Assembly: GCA_902797195.1 (NCBI GenBank)
Contig: CADBRY010000207.1
Span: 1 to 11,993 of the forward strand
Reading direction: 5' to 3'
Length of the DNA stretch: 11,993 nt
Source: an uncultured Eubacteriales bacterium
GTDB taxonomy: Bacteria > Bacillota > Clostridia > Peptostreptococcales > Anaerovoracaceae
Positions within the stretch are counted from its first letter, which is position 1, and every line of letters starts with the position of its first letter. This document shows positions 7,671 to 11,993 of this stretch, in pieces. Made by a program: the position numbers and the translations under genes. The notes beneath the pieces are model-generated. The model was not told the DNA's origin. It saw nothing but the letters and a program-made list of their open reading frames with translations, and ran no database searches.

Positions 7671-9176
7671 TTACAGAATTACCGCAATGTCATTTGCAAG
7701 AACAGTCGGAACGCCATCCTTCTTTTCCCGGATCTCCTGCCAATAGCCCTCGGGAGGCTTATCTAGGTTGGCGCCGTCTGCAATCAGCTGGGCCTTTAAG
7801 GCCTTCCCATCTACATCCCGCAGCGCGACCCCGCTGTCCACGGCCATACTTGCCGCAGTGCCTGCAGCTTGACCCATACTCATACTTGTCCCAATAATTC
7901 TGGTTGCTCCAATGGCATGGAATTCAGCTGAATAACAGCGACCAACCGCAAGAAGATTATCCACACCCTTTGCTACCAGAGATCTGTAGGGGATTTCACA
8001 ATACTCTCTCGGATCAGTTCTGAGCTCATAACTGTCAGGATCAGGCGCAACAAAGGGATGCATCATTTTATTATCGCAATCCTGGGCCGGTCTGCAAATC
8101 GCAGTAGCAACCGGCTCTTTATAGTGGATATGTCTTATGGCTGTATGGAAGCCAGGTGTCGGCACATGGGTATCAAAAGGCTCACAGAACTGTGCGATTC
8201 CATCCTCAAATTTCTGAGCGGATGCGAGATCAAGATCTCTGAAAATATACTCTCCTACAATTCTCCTGGAGTCTCTGACGCCATTCATTGGGGCAAGATT
8301 CGTCAGAACACACTCCTCAAAACCAGGAACATATTTTTTCAGAAAATCCACAAAAATAAGCACCTTGTTATGCTGATCGACAATCTGTCTGGACAGGTCC
8401 ACAACATCGTCGCAGCGGCAGTCAAATGTGTGCGTGGCATCCATTGTAACATCTGTAGACGATCTGTCTCTTCCGGTTGGAATCGTAAAAACAATATTGC
8501 CCGGACTGAGCACCTCCGGAAGATCTCCGTTTTCCAGAGCTTCGAACTCTTTTGCCACGATCAGATTTCTGTGTTTGGTCTGGTCATTTTTCTCTTTCCA
8601 ACTCTGCTCCGCTTCTCTGTATTTCGTCTCGTTCACGTAAGATAGTCTGAAGCCCATTGTGGCCGAGGCGTTTAACCCGCAGTATTCTGCAGAACTGACC
8701 TCGCAGGGCACGCCCGCCGCCATTGCCAAATCCGCATCTCCAGTGGCATCTATAAACACTCTGCCGGTGACCTCGATTTTGCCGGATTTGCAATATGCGA
8801 TTACTTTTTTAATCTTGCCGTCTTCAACGACACAGTCAACAACATGCGTACCATACAAGATCCTGCAGCCAGCCTGAAGAAGCATCTGCTCCATCATTAC
8901 CTTGCCGCGCTCTGGCTCGATTACGGGAGAATGCGGATTCATCATGGCGTCTCCGTTGCGATTCATTCTCTCATAGAACTCCTTGCCGATTCCGTCAACA
9001 CAGCCTGCCGCTCCGGTTATATAGCCATTTGTAAACAAGCCGCCCAACGACTCTCTCAGTTCCAGGAGAATTGTTCTCTTTCCCGCTCTGGCTGCTGCAA
9101 CTCCTGCGGTGAACCCTGCACAACCGCCGCCGCATACAACTACGTCTGCATCAAATACCTTACACGTGTTCATCAT
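7671..9176 (-). CDS. FAD-dependent oxidoreductase (FAD_oxidored family, 501 aa)
   Basis: This is a flavoprotein, probably soluble. The dinucleotide-binding fold opens the protein: VVVCGGGCAG (GxGxxG-type, residues 12-21), with E39 at the end of the second strand for the adenine ribose and LGGLFTNG (44-51) after it. FIDATGDADLA (141-151) is the second FAD motif. The C-terminal NLLAVGRCYSAEFHAIGATR and GQAAGTAA close the FAD site. This layout matches the family of uncharacterised 'FAD-dependent oxidoreductases' common in Clostridia; the substrate is not known. An in-frame GTG at 9183-9185 and a second ATG at 9171-9173 exist. ATG 9174-9176 is chosen because AAGGTG lies 6 bases before it. It is the first gene of the operon, ahead of the importer, and divergent from the CoA-transferase gene. 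That position suggests it acts on the imported compound or its CoA ester (inference). Confidence 0.9.
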   Translation of the reverse strand: MMNTCKVFDADVVVCGGGCAGFTAGVAAARAGKRTILLELRESLGGLFTNGYITGAAGCVDGIGKEFYERMNRNGDAMMNPHSPVIEPERGKVMMEQMLLQAGCRILYGTHVVDCVVEDGKIKKVIAYCKSGKIEVTGRVFIDATGDADLAMAAGVPCEVSSAEYCGLNASATMGFRLSYVNETKYREAEQSWKEKNDQTKHRNLIVAKEFEALENGDLPEVLSPGNIVFTIPTGRDRSSTDVTMDATHTFDCRCDDVVDLSRQIVDQHNKVLIFVDFLKKYVPGFEECVLTNLAPMNGVRDSRRIVGEYIFRDLDLASAQKFEDGIAQFCEPFDTHVPTPGFHTAIRHIHYKEPVATAICRPAQDCDNKMMHPFVAPDPDSYELRTDPREYCEIPYRSLVAKGVDNLLAVGRCYSAEFHAIGATRIIGTSMSMGQAAGTAASMAVDSGVALRDVDGKALKAQLIADGANLDKPPEGYWQEIREKKDGVPTVLANDIAVIL

Positions 9177-9317
9177 CGCTATCACCTTATTATTCCTTTC
9201 TTAAAAATCAGACTCAACGCCCAATTATTGTTATATAGGTTTCCAATTTCTCGCCTAGTTGGTGTATATCGTATCACCCCATCACATCCCTGTCCAACAG
9301 TTGATTTACCACTTTTT

Positions 9318-9335
9318 CACAAGTATATTCTTGTG
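9318..9335. promoter_or_regulatory. Second palindrome in the divergent control region (candidate operator)
   Basis: CACAAG and CTTGTG are perfect 6-bp inverted arms separated by TATATT. It lies on the oxidoreductase-operon side, downstream of that unit's candidate -10. A protein bound here could block elongation or loop to the 9375-9391 dyad, whose centre is about 57 bases away. No known regulator is recognised from the half-site. Confidence 0.35.
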
Positions 9336-9368
9336 CTCCCAATCGTTTTTGTATATATTTCTATTATT

Positions 9369-9377
9369 ATTATAGCA
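9369..9377 (-). promoter_or_regulatory. Candidate extended -10 promoter of the oxidoreductase/ABC operon
   Basis: Read leftwards the sequence is TGCTATAAT, a perfect TATAAT with the TG dinucleotide of an extended -10. There is no good -35 at 16-18 bases, which extended -10 promoters can lack. Its TG lies in the end of the 9375-9391 palindrome. The transcript would start near 9362. Confidence 0.45.
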
Positions 9378-9391
9378 AGGATGGTCCTTGC
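9375..9391. promoter_or_regulatory. Palindromic operator candidate shared by two divergent promoters
   Basis: GCAAGGA, TGG, TCCTTGC is a perfect 7-bp dyad with a 3-base centre. It overlaps the -35 box of the plus promoter (9388-9393) and the TG of the minus extended -10 (9376-9377), so a dimeric repressor bound here would shut both units. The 17-bp size fits a dimeric helix-turn-helix repressor; which one is unknown. Confidence 0.55.
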
Positions 9392-9416
9392 AAGCATTGA
9401 TGATTTAATGTATTAT
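9388..9416 (+). promoter_or_regulatory. Promoter of the tandem CoA-transferase gene
   Basis: TTGCAA (9388-9393), a 17-base spacer and TATTAT (9411-9416) form a good sigma-A promoter. Transcription would start near 9423, giving a leader of about 157 bases before ATG 9580. Confidence 0.55.
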
Positions 9417-9579
9417 TTTCCGTTTTGGAATCTTATAAGCCAACTTTGATTCGCATCCTTTTCAATCATATGATACCGTGATCTTCAGAAGGAAAGTGAC
9501 AATTTCATCACGTATTGCTCTGCGTCTATACATGTCTTACTTTACATGCGGCACGATATTGCAGGAAGGACGGATTAGA

Positions 9580-11790
9580 ATGAACAAAAAAGGACCTCTG
9601 GTTGGAATTCGGGTTATTGATTTTGGTCAGTACATTGCTGGGCCCCTGGCCTCTATGATCTTTGCTGACTACGGTGCAGACGTGATCCACATCGATCCTC
9701 CCGGAGGACCAGTTTGGAACGAGTATCATGCAAACGCAGTGCTTTTGCGCGGCAAGAGGAATATCGTTTTGAATCTAAAAAAAGGAGACGATTTGGAAAT
9801 AGCCAAGAAGCTTATTTCTACCGCTGATATCCTAATTGAAAACTTCCGACCGGGTGTGATGATGCGCCTTGGCCTTGATAAAGAAGTGTGCCGCTTGCTG
9901 AATCCCGCGTTAATTTACTGCTCCATCCCTGGTTTTTCTTCCTGTGATCCAAGAGCCGACCTTAGAGGCTGGGAAGGAATCGTCGAGTCGGAAGCAGGTA
10001 TTTATACCGACGTAATGACAGATATTACGCGCTTTAACGCTTTGCCTCTGGCCTCAACTTTTGCTGCCGTGATGGCAGTACACAGTGTTGTTGCTGCTTT
10101 GATCGTCCGAGAAAGAAGCGGCCATGCACAAAGTGTCGAAGTACCGTTATATGACGCTTGTTTCGAAGTTGAAGGTGTCCGCGGCATCGACCCTCCCGCC
10201 AAACGAAACAGGCAGACGGAAGGCAACCGGGTTGTTCCGGATTATCTGCTGATGAAATACCTTACGCAGCACCCATGCAAGGATGGTAAATATATCCAGG
10301 TTACGCCACCCCCCAGAGGGACAAAGAATATGGTGGAAATGTTTATTCCCTCCACTTGGGCCTACCACGCCCCCCTGACGGAGGATGAAGACAAGTACCT
10401 TCAGGATCTGATGAAAACAAAAACGTCTATTGAGTGGGAGATTACCGGTCAGGAAGACTGCCAGGCAGGTGTTGTCGCTGCGCAGACCACAGAAGAGTGG
10501 GCTAAAGATCCGTCGGCTGTTAACAGCCGAAGTGTGATCTCTGTTCACGATCCTATTTTAGGTGACACCATGCAGCCCGGCGTTCCCTCGCTGATGTTTC
10601 TGTCCGGTGACAGCGCAGGTCTATCCCCTCGTCACAAACCCGATCAAGACCGGTCAGAGATATTGGCAGAACTGGATAATCTGACGCCTCCACAGTATGA
10701 TCCCAAGGGCAAGATAACGCTTCCCCTTGATGGCTATAAGGTTTTGGATTTTTGCCAGGTACTCGCAGGTCCTATCTGCGGTCGGCTTTTGTCTGAATAC
10801 GGTGCTGAGGTGATTAAAATCAACAATCCCAGGACGTACGAAAATCCCATTGCAATGGCAGGACACGAAACGGTAAACAACGGAAAACTGACTACATATA
10901 TAGATCTCAAATCTGAAGAAGGTAAATATATTCTTGATCAGCTCATTCGCGAATGTGATGTTTTTCACTGTAATTTCTCCCAGAAGGTATACGATCGTCT
11001 TGGTGTTACCGAGCAACAACTCCGTGAACGCAATCCAAACATAATCCTCTCCCAGGTAAACGTTCACTCCCTTGGTGGCTGGCGTCAGTGGGAACGTGGA
11101 CACGAAGATCTCGGAGAGGCTGTTACTGGCTTGTCGTGCCGTTATGGCGGTGGGATAAAGCCGGAAAATGTTCCTGTCCTGGTCTGCGATAATATGACAG
11201 GGCAGAACGCTACCATTGGTGTGCTTTTGGCTGTTTATCACCGGATCCGAACCGGTGAGGGGCAGCGTGTACAGGCTTCTCTTTCAAGAAGTGCAACTCT
11301 TGCGCAGATCCCGTATATGCTTACATACGACGGGAAAATCTGGGATGAGCCGAGCGGGCCAGACGCCAAAGGCTGGTCTATTTTCAACCGAATCTACCGC
11401 ACAAAAGATGGACATATCTTTTTAGCCAACGCATCTCCTTCAAAAATGAAGGAACATCCGTTGTTTTCATCTGTGAATTTGACTTCCTCTTCTGCAATCG
11501 AAACTGTTCTAATTGATCTTTCCTCTTCTGATGCACTGGCTGCGTTGTCCGAGGCTGGAGCGGAGGCAAGAATTGTGCGGAATTTCGCCAAAGAAACCAT
11601 GGAAGAGGCCTATGCCAAAGCCCGCGGCTTGAGTCGCCGCGATTACCATGTCGGAATGGGTGAGATTCGCACAACATCCTGTGCTCCGAGGCTTTCTCTC
11701 ACGCCCCCCAGAAAAGGGTTTGCCTGCCGCGAGGCTGGCGGTGATACCGAATACTTTCTTAAGCAGTTTTATACAACACACAAAGAATAA
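9580..11790 (+). CDS. Tandem class III CoA-transferase (two CaiB/BaiF-type halves, 736 aa)
   Basis: This is a predicted acyl-CoA:carboxylate CoA-transferase made of two fused family III domains. Usual members are ~400-residue chains that work as interlocked dimers. Half 1 (about 5-365) begins GIRVIDFGQYIAGPLASMIF and has LLRGKRNIVLNLK and ENFRPGVMMRLGL. Half 2 (about 383-720) begins DGYKVLDFCQVLAGPICG. The catalytic Asp region aligns without gaps against the RERTG/RIRTG landmark 18 residues later. Half 1 reads LPLASTFAA, with Ser159 in place of Asp; half 2 reads VLVCDNMTG, with D537 kept. Half 2 in turn has CNFSQKV where NFRPG is expected. One composite active site is therefore likely. ATG 9580 is chosen because GGAAGGA lies 9 bases before it; in-frame ATG 9532 has no ribosome site. 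It probably activates the compound handled by the divergent oxidoreductase/importer operon (inference). The substrate is unknown. Confidence 0.9.
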   Translation: MNKKGPLVGIRVIDFGQYIAGPLASMIFADYGADVIHIDPPGGPVWNEYHANAVLLRGKRNIVLNLKKGDDLEIAKKLISTADILIENFRPGVMMRLGLDKEVCRLLNPALIYCSIPGFSSCDPRADLRGWEGIVESEAGIYTDVMTDITRFNALPLASTFAAVMAVHSVVAALIVRERSGHAQSVEVPLYDACFEVEGVRGIDPPAKRNRQTEGNRVVPDYLLMKYLTQHPCKDGKYIQVTPPPRGTKNMVEMFIPSTWAYHAPLTEDEDKYLQDLMKTKTSIEWEITGQEDCQAGVVAAQTTEEWAKDPSAVNSRSVISVHDPILGDTMQPGVPSLMFLSGDSAGLSPRHKPDQDRSEILAELDNLTPPQYDPKGKITLPLDGYKVLDFCQVLAGPICGRLLSEYGAEVIKINNPRTYENPIAMAGHETVNNGKLTTYIDLKSEEGKYILDQLIRECDVFHCNFSQKVYDRLGVTEQQLRERNPNIILSQVNVHSLGGWRQWERGHEDLGEAVTGLSCRYGGGIKPENVPVLVCDNMTGQNATIGVLLAVYHRIRTGEGQRVQASLSRSATLAQIPYMLTYDGKIWDEPSGPDAKGWSIFNRIYRTKDGHIFLANASPSKMKEHPLFSSVNLTSSSAIETVLIDLSSSDALAALSEAGAEARIVRNFAKETMEEAYAKARGLSRRDYHVGMGEIRTTSCAPRLSLTPPRKGFACREAGGDTEYFLKQFYTTHKE

Positions 11791-11820
11791 TCACATGCCT
11801 CGAAACATTTTTCTCACTAT

Positions 11821-11860
11821 GTGAACGCAAGAGTGTCGAGGTCGACATTCCTGCGTTCAC
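11821..11860. terminator. Long imperfect palindrome after the CoA-transferase gene (possible terminator)
   Basis: GTGAACGCA pairs with TGCGTTCAC at the base. After one A-C mismatch the stem continues through GAG/TTC (with one G-U pair) and TGTCG/CGACA to a small AGGT loop, about 17 pairs in all. It lies 30 bases after the stop. Only a weak T-rich tail follows (TATTGGCTTCTTTTC), so termination is plausible but not certain. It could instead be an mRNA-stabilising stem or a protein site. Confidence 0.45.
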
Positions 11861-11907
11861 TATTGGCTTCTTTTCAAATGATACACAAAAGTCTATAAAT
11901 GAATCAT

Positions 11908-11993
11908 CTATAGCAGTAAATCTTCTATGTTCTCTGATTCAGTCGACTCAAAGGAATGCGGAACACAGATTTTCCGTGTTATAGAATTGAACA
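11908..11993 (-). other. Right edge: possible C-terminus of a minus-strand gene, otherwise no gene seen
   Basis: From 11861 to the end no convincing gene is visible. On the minus strand one frame is open from the edge to a TAG at 11908-11910 and would end in CVPHSFESTESENIEDLLL. It could be the tail of a convergent gene, for which the 11821-11860 hairpin would serve as the separator. Twenty-seven open codons are expected by chance often enough that this is weak. An imperfect GAATCA/TGATTC pair (11901-11906/11935-11940) lies inside. Confidence 0.2.

Larger units (their letters stand above)
9177..9579. promoter_or_regulatory. Divergent control region between the oxidoreductase operon and the CoA-transferase gene
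   Basis: This non-coding stretch of about 400 bases contains two dyads (9318-9335 and 9375-9391), a plus-strand promoter and a minus-strand extended -10, all listed separately. It gives both transcripts long leaders, roughly 185 bases leftwards and 157 bases rightwards. An ATCATATGAT palindrome lies at 9465-9474 in the right leader. I do not recognise a known riboswitch or T-box in either leader. The open frame of the CoA-transferase continues leftwards to 9478 but lacks a ribosome site there. Confidence 0.6.

Noticed and set aside
8058..8645. 195-codon plus-strand open frame inside the oxidoreductase gene
   Set aside because: It is antisense to a well-supported FAD protein, has low-complexity unlikely composition and no start signal.
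8844..9449. 201-codon plus-strand open frame crossing the oxidoreductase start into the control region
   Set aside because: Most of it is antisense to the FAD-binding N-terminus, and the rest runs through the divergent promoter region.
9712..9975. First impression that Glu replaces the catalytic Asp in the GWEG (residue 132) and GHED (residue 509) stretches of both CoA-transferase halves
   Set aside because: That position is not the catalytic one. In FRC the equivalent stretch is also Tyr-Glu, and the nucleophilic Asp lies about 30 residues later, where the real difference (Ser159 versus Asp537) is found.
10654..11241. 195-codon minus-strand open frame inside the CoA-transferase gene
   Set aside because: It is antisense to half 2 of the CoA-transferase and has no domain or ribosome site.
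1..11993. CRISPR array, tRNA/rRNA gene, insertion sequence, or phage or defence genes
   Set aside because: No regularly spaced repeats, transposase-like frames with terminal repeats, or recognisable RNA gene sequences were seen on either strand.

Overview
The window looks like chromosomal DNA of a low-to-mid-GC Gram-positive anaerobe, most likely a member of the Clostridia (Lachnospiraceae-like). This rests on GGAGG-type ribosome binding sites, AT-rich sigma-A-like promoters, a lipoprotein solute-binding protein, and a MATE N-terminus of clostridial type. The genus cannot be named from the sequence alone. There are no rRNA or tRNA genes, no insertion sequence and no CRISPR array.

Left part (1-1853). 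A minus-strand pair encodes a small metal-type cupin protein (119-640) followed by the first 21 codons of what looks like a MATE-family efflux transporter that leaves the window at base 1. A LysR-type regulator (816-1784) is transcribed divergently from the cupin gene. The 175-bp divergent gap holds promoter-like elements for both directions and dyad sequences that could be LysR sites. A strong hairpin usable in both directions separates lysR from the convergent operon that follows.

Central part (1957-9176, minus strand). One compact operon reads from right to left: FAD-dependent oxidoreductase, two ABC permeases of the dipeptide/oligopeptide (DppB/DppC) type, a fused double ATPase (DppD+DppF type), and the lipoprotein solute-binding protein in last place. 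Gaps are 14-65 bp, and no clear internal promoter or terminator is seen. Together the four transporter genes make one complete peptide/nickel-type importer.

Right part (9177-11993). A roughly 400-bp divergent control region separates the operon from a plus-strand gene for a 736-residue tandem class III (CaiB/BaiF/formyl-CoA transferase-like) CoA-transferase. A perfect 7-3-7 palindrome at 9375-9391 lies between, and overlaps, a plus promoter and an extended -10 on the minus strand. This suggests co-regulation of the two units. A 40-bp imperfect palindrome follows the CoA-transferase gene.

Working model (inference): the importer brings in a small organic acid or peptide-like compound, the tandem CoA-transferase activates it as a CoA thioester, and the flavoprotein oxidises or reduces it. 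The cupin and MATE genes may belong to a neighbouring detoxification or signalling unit under the LysR regulator. The substrate is unknown. The most distinctive point is the CoA-transferase. Its N-terminal half has Ser where the family has its catalytic Asp but keeps the CoA-binding motifs. Its C-terminal half keeps the Asp (D537) but has lost the NFRPG motif, so the two halves look like one composite active site.
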